From NCBI RefSeq assembly GCF_004355005.1, contig NZ_SMSJ01000021.1, forward strand, positions 1-64,000: a stretch of DNA of 64,000 nucleotides, given 5' to 3'. Under the pieces are notes generated by a model. The model saw only the letters and a list, made by a program, of their open reading frames with translations. It was not told the DNA's origin and searched no databases. The DNA comes from Dankookia rubra. GTDB lineage: Bacteria > Pseudomonadota > Alphaproteobacteria > Acetobacterales > Acetobacteraceae. Made by a program: the position numbers and the translations under genes. Shown one piece after another: positions 52,183 to 60,033 of this stretch; position 1 is the first letter of the stretch, and each line of letters opens with the position of its first letter.

Positions 52183-53541
52183 ATGACGGAATTCCATGCA
52201 CGCGCCGCGCTCCTCCCGGATGGCTGGGCCGCCGACGTCCTGGTCGCCGCCGATGCCGCGGGGACCATCACCGCTGTCACCCCGGGCGCGCCGCCCGGCG
52301 CCGCCGACCGGCTGCGCGGCGCGGTCGTCCCCGGCGTGCCGAACCTGCATTCCCACGCCTTCCAGCGCGCCATGGCCGGCGGCGCGGAACGCCGCAGCCC
52401 GGCCGGGCAGGACAGCTTCTGGACCTGGCGGGACACCATGTACCGCTTCGTCGGCCGGCTGACGCCGGAGGACGCCGAGGCGGTCGCGGCGCAGCTCTAC
52501 GTCGAGCTCCTCGAATGGGGTTTCACCGGCGTCGCCGAATTCCACTACCTGCACCACCAGCCCGACGGCACGGCCTATGCCGAGCCGGCCGAGATGGCGC
52601 TGCGGCACCTGGCGGCGGCGCGGCGGGCGGGGATCGGGATCACCCTGCTGCCCAGCCTCTACCGCCATGGCGGCATCTTCGGCCGCGACCCGGTGCCGGG
52701 GCAGCGGCGCTTCCTGAACGACCTCGACCCTTACCTGCGCATCCTTGAGGCCTGCCGCGCGGCGATCGCGGGCGATCCTCAATCGGCAGTCGGCATGGCG
52801 CCGCACAGCCTGCGCGCGGTGACGCCCGCCATGCTGCAGGCGGTCGCCGCCCTGCCCGGCCCCATCCACATCCACGCCGCCGAGCAGCTGCGCGAGGTGG
52901 CGGAGTGCGAGGCCGCCACCGGCGCCCGCCCGGTGCGGTGGCTGCTGGACAACGCGCCCGTCGATGCCCGCTGGTGCCTGATCCACGCCACCCACATGGA
53001 CGCGGCGGAGTGCGCGGCGCTGGCCGCGACCGGCGCGGTCGCCGGACTCTGCCCCTCGACCGAGGCCTCGCTCGGCGACGGCACCTTCCCGCTGCGCGGC
53101 TATCTCGAAGCCGGCGGGCGGCTCGGCATCGGCACCGACAGCCATGTCGGCACCTCGCCGCGCGACGAGCTGCGCCAGCTCGAGTGCAGCCAGCGCCTCG
53201 CCCTGCACGAACGCGCCGTGGCGACGAGCGAGGCCGCGCCGCATCCCGGCCGGCTGCTGCTGGAGGCGGCGCTGGCCGGCGGCGCCCAGGCCAGCGGCCG
53301 GCCGCTCGGCGGCATCGCCCCGGGGCTGCGCTGCGACCTGGTGGAGCTCGACGACGAGCACCCCTCGCTGCTGGGCCGGACCGGCGACAGCCTGCTCGAT
53401 GCCTGGGTGTTTTCCGGCCAGGCCAATCCCGTCCGCACCGTCGTCGTCGGGGCGAAGCGGGTGGTCGAGGCCGGGCGCCATGTCGCGCGCCTGGAGACCG
53501 GCGAGGCCTTTGCGAGATCGATGCGGAGATTGCCGGCATGA
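52183..53541 (+). CDS. hutF: Formimidoylglutamate deiminase
   Basis: A 452-residue amidohydrolase that removes ammonia from N-formimino-L-glutamate to give N-formyl-L-glutamate, the fourth step of the five-step histidine route. The HutF pattern includes NLHSHAFQRAMAGGAERR, WTWRDTMYRF, HIHAAEQLREVAECEAATG and CLIHATHMDAAECAAL. GIGTDSHVGTSPRDELRQLE ends the active site. Its product needs HutG, which is not in the window. Separated from hutUHI by three lipid/MOSC genes and on the other strand. Overlaps the SDR gene by ATGA. Confidence 0.94.
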   Translation: MTEFHARAALLPDGWAADVLVAADAAGTITAVTPGAPPGAADRLRGAVVPGVPNLHSHAFQRAMAGGAERRSPAGQDSFWTWRDTMYRFVGRLTPEDAEAVAAQLYVELLEWGFTGVAEFHYLHHQPDGTAYAEPAEMALRHLAAARRAGIGITLLPSLYRHGGIFGRDPVPGQRRFLNDLDPYLRILEACRAAIAGDPQSAVGMAPHSLRAVTPAMLQAVAALPGPIHIHAAEQLREVAECEAATGARPVRWLLDNAPVDARWCLIHATHMDAAECAALAATGAVAGLCPSTEASLGDGTFPLRGYLEAGGRLGIGTDSHVGTSPRDELRQLECSQRLALHERAVATSEAAPHPGRLLLEAALAGGAQASGRPLGGIAPGLRCDLVELDDEHPSLLGRTGDSLLDAWVFSGQANPVRTVVVGAKRVVEAGRHVARLETGEAFARSMRRLPA

Positions 53542-54293
53542 CCGAGGGCCCGCTGCACGGGAAGATCGCCTATGTCACCGGGGGCAGCCGGGGCATCGGC
53601 CGCGCCATCGCGCTGGCCTTCGCCGAGGCCGGCGCCGAGGTGGCGATCTGCCACCTGGGCGACGCGGCGCAGGCGGCGACGCTGGTGCAGGCCGTCACCG
53701 CCCGCGGGCGGCGCGGCTTCCAGATGGACGCCGACGTCGCCGCCCCCGCCGCGACGCGCGCCTTCGCCGCGGCGGCCGAGGCCGCGCTCGGCCCCTGCGA
53801 CATCCTGGTGAACAACGCGGGCATCAACATCCGCGGCCCCTTCGAGACGATCTCGGAGGCCGACTACGACCGCGTCGTCGATGTCCATGTGAAGGGCATG
53901 TTCTTCATGGCCCAGGCGGTCTATCCGGGCATGGTCGCGCGCGGCCAGGGGCGGATCATCAACATCGCCTCGCAGCTCGCCTTCAAGGGCGGCCCGGAGA
54001 TCGTGCCCTATTGCACCGCCAAGGCCGGCATCGTCGGCTTCACCCGAAGCCTCGCCTGGGAGGCGGCGCCGAAGGGCATCCAGGTGAACGCCATCGCGCC
54101 TGGTCCCATCGAGACCGACCTGACCCGCGCCCGCGGGCCGGACTGGAAGAAGGCGATGGAGGACACGATCCTGGCCGGGCGGCTCGGCCGGCCGGAGGAG
54201 ATCGCGGCGACCGCGCTGCTGCTGGCCGGGCCGGGCGGGGCCTTCTACGTCGGCGCGACGCTGTCGCCGAACGGCGGCGACGTGATGCACTGA
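53538..54293 (+). CDS. SDR-family oxidoreductase
   Basis: A 251-residue classical SDR: TGGSRGIGRAI, NNAGINIRG, IASQLAFKGGPEIVPYCTAKAG with catalytic Ser/Tyr/Lys, and a final VGATLSPNGGDVMH. It is coupled to hutF by ATGA, so probably made with it, although no dehydrogenase is needed for histidine breakdown. Substrate unknown; it resembles 3-ketoacyl-reductase-like SDRs. Confidence 0.87.
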   Translation: MTEGPLHGKIAYVTGGSRGIGRAIALAFAEAGAEVAICHLGDAAQAATLVQAVTARGRRGFQMDADVAAPAATRAFAAAAEAALGPCDILVNNAGINIRGPFETISEADYDRVVDVHVKGMFFMAQAVYPGMVARGQGRIINIASQLAFKGGPEIVPYCTAKAGIVGFTRSLAWEAAPKGIQVNAIAPGPIETDLTRARGPDWKKAMEDTILAGRLGRPEEIAATALLLAGPGGAFYVGATLSPNGGDVMH

Positions 54294-54490
54294 GGTTGCG
54301 TGCGCCGGGGCGGCGGCCGGCGGGCCGCCGGCCGCAACGATCACGGCAGGCAAAGATCGGACACCCCTGCACGATATGCTGGCGGGATGCGTGGCGGGGC
54401 GCATGCGGGGGCCGGGGCGCGACCCGGGCGGGCCGGTCGCGCCGGACTGCGCGCCCGCGTCCGGGGATGCGCGTCACCCCGCGCGGATGA

Positions 54491-55975
54491 TCACAGCAGC
54501 AGGTAGCCCTGCGCCCCGCTGCCGGCGGCGCCGGGATTGATGTTGTCCAGCAGGTGGGTGCCGGCGGCGGTGCCGTCGGTGATCCAGGGCTCCATGCCGT
54601 TGACGCCGTCATCGGCGGTGAAGACCACCCGCCCGTCGCCGAGGGCGGCGAAGTAGCTCGGATTGCTGCCGGCGAAACCCTGGATGCCGCGGTTGATGTC
54701 CTCGAGCATCCGGGTGCCCTCGGCGGTGCCGTCGGTGATCCAGAGCTCGGTGCCATGCACCGGGTCGGTGGCCGAGAACAGCGCCACACCCTTGCACAAG
54801 GCGATGCTGCCGCCCGGACCGACGGCCGGCTGGGGCTGGTAGGGCGGATAGGGGGAATAGGACGACGTCGCGCTGCCGGGATTGCCGGACCCGCCGCCGG
54901 ACCAGATATCCGCCAGCAGCGAGGTGCCCTCCGCGCTGCCGTCGGTGACCCAGAACTCGCGGCCATGCACGCCGTCATCGGCGCTGACCAGCGCGAGGCC
55001 ATCGCCGAGCGGCAGGATCTGGCCGGGGTTGGAGCTGTTGGCGGCCGGGTTGGCGCCGGAATAGGACGGGGCATTGCCGGGCCACAGGTCGACGACGAGG
55101 CGCGTGCCATCCGCGGTGCCGTCGGTGAACCAGAGCTCGGTGCCGTGTTCGGGGTCGGTGGCGGTGAACAGGATCCGCCCCGGCGCCAGGGCGGTGAAAT
55201 TGCCCGGACTGCTGCTGAGGGGCTGGTCGCCGGAGCCCGGATAATAGCTGATGGTGCCGGGTGAGAGGTCGGCCAGGAGGCTGGTGCCCGCCTCGGTGCC
55301 GTCGCTGATCCAGAGCTCGCGGCCATGGAGGTTGTCCTCGGCCGAGAGGATGGCACGGCCATCCCCGAGGCTGATCATCCCGCGGCTGCTGGAGGATCCG
55401 GGATAGCTGCCGTTGGAGCCGGGGTAGAGGTCCTTCACCAGGAAGGTGCCGCCCTGGGTGCCATCGGTGACCCAGAGCTCGTTGCCGAGGCCTGGATCGG
55501 AGGCGGCGAAGAGCGCCCGCCCGTCACCGAGCGCGATGAAGGAGCCGGAGACGTAGCCGCCGGCGCTGCCGGGCACCAATTCCAGCACCTCGGTGCCGGC
55601 GGCGGTGCCGTCGGTGACCCAGGGCTCGTTGCCATGCTCCGCGTCGCCGGCGACGAACAGCACCCGGCCCTCGTCGAGCTGGGTGAAGCTGCGCGGGCTG
55701 CTGCCGCCGAAGCCGGATTCCAGCGCACTGATGTCGAGGATCAGGCGGGTGCCGGCCGCGGTGCCATCGGTGATCCAGGGCTCGTTGCCATGCTCCGGGT
55801 CGGTTCCGGCGAAGACGGCATGCCCGGCATCCAGCCGCGCGAGGTAAGTGGGACTGCCGGGACCGCCGCCTGGCCAGATATCGGCGAGGAGGCCGGTCCC
55901 CCGCGCGGTTCCATCGGTGGTCCAGAGCTCGCGGCCGCTGAAGCCGTCGTCTGCGACGAAGACCATCTGTGCCAT
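54491..55975 (-). CDS. ELWxxDGT repeat protein
   Basis: A 494-residue repeat protein. Nine copies of the (E)(L/P/F)Wx(T/S)DG(T/S) motif recur about every 50 residues (RELWTTDGT, NEPWITDGT, NEPWVTDGT, NELWVTDGT, RELWISDGT, TELWFTDGT, REFWVTDGS, TELWITDGT, MEPWITDGT). Each is followed by GT.LL.DI and preceded by LF.A.D..HG. The family is thought to fold as beta-propeller-like repeats. No signal peptide or membrane segment is seen, so export, if any, would use another system. The ATG at 55975 follows GGAGG at nine bases. Monocistronic, function unknown. Confidence 0.88.
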   Translation of the reverse strand: MAQMVFVADDGFSGRELWTTDGTARGTGLLADIWPGGGPGSPTYLARLDAGHAVFAGTDPEHGNEPWITDGTAAGTRLILDISALESGFGGSSPRSFTQLDEGRVLFVAGDAEHGNEPWVTDGTAAGTEVLELVPGSAGGYVSGSFIALGDGRALFAASDPGLGNELWVTDGTQGGTFLVKDLYPGSNGSYPGSSSSRGMISLGDGRAILSAEDNLHGRELWISDGTEAGTSLLADLSPGTISYYPGSGDQPLSSSPGNFTALAPGRILFTATDPEHGTELWFTDGTADGTRLVVDLWPGNAPSYSGANPAANSSNPGQILPLGDGLALVSADDGVHGREFWVTDGSAEGTSLLADIWSGGGSGNPGSATSSYSPYPPYQPQPAVGPGGSIALCKGVALFSATDPVHGTELWITDGTAEGTRMLEDINRGIQGFAGSNPSYFAALGDGRVVFTADDGVNGMEPWITDGTAAGTHLLDNINPGAAGSGAQGYLLL

Positions 55976-55990
55976 CTGGTCATTCCTCCA

Positions 55991-56007
55991 TCGCAATTTT
56001 TTTGCGA
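55991..56007. other. A-loop hairpin just before the ELWxxDGT ribosome site
   Basis: Six-base arms TCGCAA (55991-55996) and TTGCGA (56002-56007) around a five-base T loop (A loop in the leftward transcript) stand next to the ribosome site of the repeat-protein gene. The surrounding 60 bp is unusually A/T-rich. It may influence translation or be part of the promoter. Confidence 0.45.
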
Positions 56008-56200
56008 CGGGCAATTCGTATACAATTCTGCCGGCCACCGGCTTTCGCGAAGCGGTGCCTCATGCCGCCGTGTCCCGGCCCGCGTCGTCGGCGCAGGCGG
56101 CGCGGGGCGGCGGCTGGCGCGCTGCCGTTCCCGCTGGCATAAGGCTGCCGGGACGAATCGCCCGCCCTCCACGGCCAACCCACTACCCGGAGGAAGCGGC

Positions 56201-57193
56201 ATGCACCGCATCATCACCGCGGCCCTTGCCGCCTTCATCGCGCCCGTGCTCGCCCTGGCGAGCCCGGCGGCAGCGCAGACCAGATGGGTCATGGCGACGC
56301 CCTACCCCGACGCCAATTTCCACACCCAGACCATCAAGTTCTTCCTCGGCGAGGTGGAGAAGGCCGCGCCCGGCAAGCTGGCGGTGCAGCTGCACCCCAA
56401 TGCCTCGCTGCTGCCGCTGCTGCAGATCAAGCGCGCGGTGCAGACCGGCCAGGTGCAGATGGGCGAGATCCTGCTCGGCGCCTACGGCAACGAGGACCCG
56501 ATCTTCGAGGTCGACTTCATCCCCTTCCTCGCCGCCACCTACCCGCAGGCCCGCGCCCTGCACGCGGCGACCGAACCCGCCCTGCGCGCCAGGTTCGAGA
56601 AGCAGGGCATCACCCCGCTGTACTACGTGCCCTGGCCCTCGCAGGCGCTCTACGGCAAGACCGAGATCCGCAGCCTCGACGACCTGAAGGGCGCCCGCTT
56701 CCGCGCGCAGACGCCGATCATCGCCCGCATGGCCGAGCTGATCGGCGCGACCCCGGTGATGGTGCAGGCCGCCGACGTGCCGCAGGCCTTCGCCACCGGC
56801 ATCGTCAACGCGCTGCTGACCAGCGCGCAGACCGGCGCCGACAGCGCCGCCTGGGACTTCTCGAGATACGTCTACGACATCGGCTTCACCCTGACCCGCA
56901 ACGTGGTCATGGTGAATACCCGCGCCTTCACGGCGCTCGACGACGCGACGCGGAATGCCATCCGCGACGCTGCCGCGAAGGCGATGGAGCATGGCTGGGC
57001 GGCGGCCCGCGCCTCCGAGGAGGTGCAGATGGCCAAGCTCAAGGCCAACGGCATGCAGGCGCCGGAGCCGAGCCCCGAGCTGATGGCCCAGCTCCGGGCG
57101 GTCGGCGCGAAGCAGGAGGAGGAATGGGCGGTGAAGGCCGGCCCGGACGGCCGCGCCCTGCTGGAACGCTACCGCGCGCTGCTGAAGCAGTAG
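56201..57193 (+). CDS. TRAP-type C4-dicarboxylate substrate-binding protein (DctP family)
   Basis: A 330-residue periplasmic DctP-family protein. A signal peptide ends near AAAQ (about 26). Family signatures: NFHTQTIKFFLGEVEKAAPGKL, ASLLPLLQIKRAVQTGQVQMGE, and the central LKGARFRAQTPIIARMAELIGATPV with the conserved Arg that binds the ligand carboxylate. Ligand is a C4-dicarboxylate or other organic acid. No dctQM permease is adjacent. CGGAGGAAGCGGC precedes the ATG. Confidence 0.9.
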   Translation: MHRIITAALAAFIAPVLALASPAAAQTRWVMATPYPDANFHTQTIKFFLGEVEKAAPGKLAVQLHPNASLLPLLQIKRAVQTGQVQMGEILLGAYGNEDPIFEVDFIPFLAATYPQARALHAATEPALRARFEKQGITPLYYVPWPSQALYGKTEIRSLDDLKGARFRAQTPIIARMAELIGATPVMVQAADVPQAFATGIVNALLTSAQTGADSAAWDFSRYVYDIGFTLTRNVVMVNTRAFTALDDATRNAIRDAAAKAMEHGWAAARASEEVQMAKLKANGMQAPEPSPELMAQLRAVGAKQEEEWAVKAGPDGRALLERYRALLKQ

Positions 57194-57238
57194 CGCGGGG
57201 GTGCGGGGAGGACGGCGACGCCCTCCCCGCGCCGGCTG

Positions 57239-57742
57239 CTACTTCTTCTTCGCCGGGGCGCGACGGGCCGGGGCGGGCGCCGGCGGCGGCGTCGGCGGGG
57301 CCGGCGGCGGCGTGTACTGCACCGTCACCGCGACGCGCAGCGCCGGGTTGCCCGGCAGCATCCGCACGGTGAAGCGATCCTCGCCGCCGAAGCCGGCATC
57401 CGGGATGTAGTCGATGCGCGAGACGTCGCCGACCTTGTGCACATGCACCCGGCCATGCTCCGGCCGGCCGACCAGCAGCCCGGCGTTATAGGGCTTCGGC
57501 CCGCTCTGGGAGACGGAGATGCCGCACCAGCCGCCGTCGTTCTTCATCACCATGGTCGCCTCGGCCTGCTGGCCCGCCGCCAGCTCCACCTTCGGCGGCA
57601 CGGTGCAGACCGCCGAGGCGCCCTGCGTGTCGACATAGAAGACGCGGGCGCCGGTGGCGGTGACGCGCGGCTGCTCGGCGCAGCCGGCGAGGAGCGCCAT
57701 CGCCGCGGCGACGGCGAGGCCGCTTTTCGCGGAAACGGACAT
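57239..57742 (-). CDS. Lipoprotein with Ig-like middle and basic tail
   Basis: A 167-residue lipoprotein: a signal peptide with lipobox LAGC (Cys about 21), a beta-rich middle (about 40-135, including VMKNDGGWCGISVSQSG and DRFTVRMLPGNPALRVAV) like a bacterial Ig-type domain, then a Pro/Ala linker and a tail ending ARRAPAKKK. Its ATG overlaps the stop of the upstream secreted-protein gene (TGATG). Role unknown. Confidence 0.72.
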   Translation of the reverse strand: MSVSAKSGLAVAAAMALLAGCAEQPRVTATGARVFYVDTQGASAVCTVPPKVELAAGQQAEATMVMKNDGGWCGISVSQSGPKPYNAGLLVGRPEHGRVHVHKVGDVSRIDYIPDAGFGGEDRFTVRMLPGNPALRVAVTVQYTPPPAPPTPPPAPAPARRAPAKKK

Positions 57743-58296
57743 CAGCGGGTGCTCCGGCGGGCGGCAGGCGCGGAATGGGCGGCAGCCGGGGCGGCGCCGC
57801 CCGGGCAGGCGGTGACGCCGGAGGAGAGCAGGTCCTTGGTCGCGGCATAGGCCGCCAGGTCGGTCACGCCCTGCAGCGCCATCACCTCGTCGAACAGGCC
57901 GGAATTGCGCGCGCAGTAGTCGCTGCCGAGCTGCCGGGCCATGTTCGAGCGGGCATTTGCCAGCTCGGTGATGAAGATGTCCTGCTGCCGCTGGCCGCCC
58001 CTGCCATGGGCCCGGGTGAAGTACTGGCCGATGCCGCGGTTGGACACCACCAGCCCCTGCTGGTAGCGGCGGACGAAGTCGTTGTAGCGGTCCTCGGCCG
58101 GGCCCTTGCAGGTGGTGGCGACGACCATCAGCTCGGTCTTCAGCGCCTCGACCTCGAAGATCGCCTGGTCGGTCTCGTTGGTGCAGCGCGCCAGGGCCTG
58201 GGCCGGCTGGGCAAGCAGCATGGCGGCGGCGAGCAGCGCCGCGACGCCGCGCCTGCGGCCGGTGGCCCGCCGCGTGGGCGGGGTGTGTCTGGTCAT
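57742..58296 (-). CDS. Secreted four-Cys protein, unknown
   Basis: A 184-residue exported protein. An Arg-rich N terminus and hydrophobic stretch (GVAALLAAAMLLAQPAQALA) form the signal. The mature part has Cys at ARCTNETD, TTCKGPAED, DYCARNSG and TACPGG, spaced as two disulfides, and a helical centre (FVRRYQQGLVVSNRGIGQYF). Found in Acetobacteraceae as a conserved hypothetical as far as I can recall. Coupled with the next lipoprotein gene, so the two probably act together in the envelope. Confidence 0.7.
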   Translation of the reverse strand: MTRHTPPTRRATGRRRGVAALLAAAMLLAQPAQALARCTNETDQAIFEVEALKTELMVVATTCKGPAEDRYNDFVRRYQQGLVVSNRGIGQYFTRAHGRGGQRQQDIFITELANARSNMARQLGSDYCARNSGLFDEVMALQGVTDLAAYAATKDLLSSGVTACPGGAAPAAAHSAPAARRSTR

Positions 58297-58622
58297 CCGT
58301 GTGGTCCTTCCTGGCAGCGTGGCCTGGCAACGACAGGACGCTTTGGCCGTCTCCGGTCCGGCCCGATGCGGTGCCGCATCTTGGTCCGGAGCGCCCTTTC
58401 AGCACACCCGAGCGGCGGCGGCGATAGGCAGCAGGGGGTGCATCGCGCGAGGCCGGTGGAACACCCGGCCGAACAGCCGCTTGAAGCCGCCGGCTGAGTC
58501 GTGGAATCAAGTACCTACAGGAGCTTGCCGAGCCCCGCTGCGGGATGTATCGAGACCATAACATGTTCGGCGATGATGCGGGATCGGGGCCTCCGGGCGC
58601 GAATCGCGGCCCGGGCCGCGGG
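58297..58622. other. Divergent intergenic region before the CHAP gene
   Basis: About 325 bp, with no recognised gene. It must hold the promoters for the four-Cys gene (left) and the CHAP gene (right). ATGs at 58545 and 58563 are in frame with the CHAP gene, so the right end may in fact be coding. Confidence 0.5.
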
Positions 58623-59108
58623 ATGTGCGGCGCCGTGGCGTCGCGGCGCGCGGCGCTGCTGGCGCCCTTCGCCCTGCTCGGCTGCGCCACCTCGCGCGTG
58701 CCGCAGCCGGGCGGGGCCGGCGGCCTGTCCTGCGTACCCTATGCCCGGGCCAAGTCGGGCATCGCGCTGCGCGGCGATGCCTGGCAGTGGTGGGACGGCG
58801 CCGAGGGCCGCTACGCCCGCGGCCGGGTGCCGCGCCGGGGCAGCGTGCTGGTGCTGATGCGAACCTCCCGCCTGCCGCAGGGGCACCTGGCGGTGGTGAC
58901 GCGGCTGGTCTCGGCGCGGGAGATCCGGGTCGACCACGCCAACTGGGCCTCCGGTTCCGCCAAGGGCCGGGAGGCGCGGGACCAGCCGGTGCAGGACGTC
59001 TCGGCCGCCAACGACTGGTCGCTGCTGCGGGTCTGGTTCCCGCCGGTGAACGACTATGGCGCCAGCCACTGGCCGGCGCTCGGCTTCATCCACGCCGCCA
59101 CGGCCTGA
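58623..59108 (+). CDS. CHAP-domain lipoprotein (putative peptidoglycan amidase)
   Basis: A 161-residue protein. The ATG at 58623 gives a clean lipoprotein signal ending LLGC (Cys about 21). The mature part is a CHAP domain: the catalytic Cys in LSCVPYARAKSGI, the His in PQGHLAVVTRLV, and VDHANWAS. CHAP enzymes cleave peptide bonds in peptidoglycan, so a periplasmic cell-wall hydrolase is likely. Upstream in-frame ATGs would hide the lipobox behind 26 extra residues. Confidence 0.78.
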   Translation: MCGAVASRRAALLAPFALLGCATSRVPQPGGAGGLSCVPYARAKSGIALRGDAWQWWDGAEGRYARGRVPRRGSVLVLMRTSRLPQGHLAVVTRLVSAREIRVDHANWASGSAKGREARDQPVQDVSAANDWSLLRVWFPPVNDYGASHWPALGFIHAATA

Positions 59109-59178
59109 GAATTGGAAATGGCCGGGCGAGCCCGGCCATCCGCAGTCGGTCCCGGGCGCCATGGCGCCCTGACCGTGC

Positions 59179-59916
59179 CTATTCCTTCAGGTTGACTGCC
59201 TGGCGGCCACGCTGGCCGTCGCGGACGTCGAGCGCGACCTTCTCGCCCTGCTGGACATCCTGGCGCCCGGCCTTCTGCAGCACGGAGGAATGCAGGAAGA
59301 CGTCCTGGCCACCGTCCTCCGGCGTCACGAAGCCGAAGCCGCGCACCTGGTCGAACCACTTCACCGTGCCGCTGACCGCATAGGTCGGGCCGCCGGCATC
59401 GCGGTCGCCGAAGTCGCGCCGCGGCGGCCGGTCGCCATAGCCGCCGCCACCGCCGAAGCCGCCCTGGCGCGGCGCGCCGAAGCCGCCGCCAGCCCCGCCT
59501 TGACGCGGCGGCGGACGATCGCCGAACCCGCCGCCGCCGTAGTCGCGCCGCGGCGGCCGGTCGCCGAACCCGCCGCCACCGAAGTCACGCCGTGGCGGCC
59601 GGTCGCCGAAGCCACCGCCGCCGAAGCCGCCGCCCGCGCCGCCGAAGGGCGGCCGCCGCGGCGCCATGCCGGCGGCACCGCCGCCGTCGCCGCGCCGCAA
59701 CTCGGAGATGCGGGTGACCAGGCGACGGCCCTGACGATCCGTGCCGATCTCGCAGACCAGGGTATCGCCCGTGTCGGGAGGCTCGATCCCAGCCTCGGTC
59801 AGCGCCGAGGCATGGAAGAACACGTCCTGACCGTCCGGGCCCAGCACGAAGCCGAAGCCCTTGCGGGCATTGTACCACTTCACCTGGGCCTCGACGGGCC
59901 CGGCGCCGCCCTGCAT
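59179..59916 (-). CDS. Double cold-shock-domain protein with Gly/Arg-rich linker
   Basis: A 245-residue RNA/DNA-binding protein. Cold-shock domain one (about 10-72) has KGFGFV and DVFFH; domain two (about 180-245) has RGFGFV and DVFLHSS. Between them, residues 77-175 are made of GGGGFGDRPPRRDF-like repeats, reminiscent of RGG boxes in eukaryotic RNA-binding proteins. The usual alphaproteobacterial double Csp has a short linker; this one is about 100 residues. Start uncertain (ATG at 59916, GTG seven codons upstream). Probably an mRNA chaperone. Confidence 0.87.
   Translation of the reverse strand: MQGGAGPVEAQVKWYNARKGFGFVLGPDGQDVFFHASALTEAGIEPPDTGDTLVCEIGTDRQGRRLVTRISELRRGDGGGAAGMAPRRPPFGGAGGGFGGGGFGDRPPRRDFGGGGFGDRPPRRDYGGGGFGDRPPPRQGGAGGGFGAPRQGGFGGGGGYGDRPPRRDFGDRDAGGPTYAVSGTVKWFDQVRGFGFVTPEDGGQDVFLHSSVLQKAGRQDVQQGEKVALDVRDGQRGRQAVNLKE
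59392..59688. repeat. Coding repeats for the Gly/Arg-rich linker
   Basis: In-frame repeats of about 42 bp code for GGGGFGDRPPRRD(F/Y) units in the middle of the double cold-shock gene, with at least three close copies and one more distant one. Unit number could vary without breaking the frame. Confidence 0.7.
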
Positions 59917-60033
59917 GTCGTTGTCGGAAGGCACTTGCTTATTAATCCGTATCTGGTGTCGTGCGACCCGACAGGAATGGCGGGACGCTGCCGGGCAGCA
60001 TGACACCCCATTGCCGGCAATGCGAGGGCGAAT

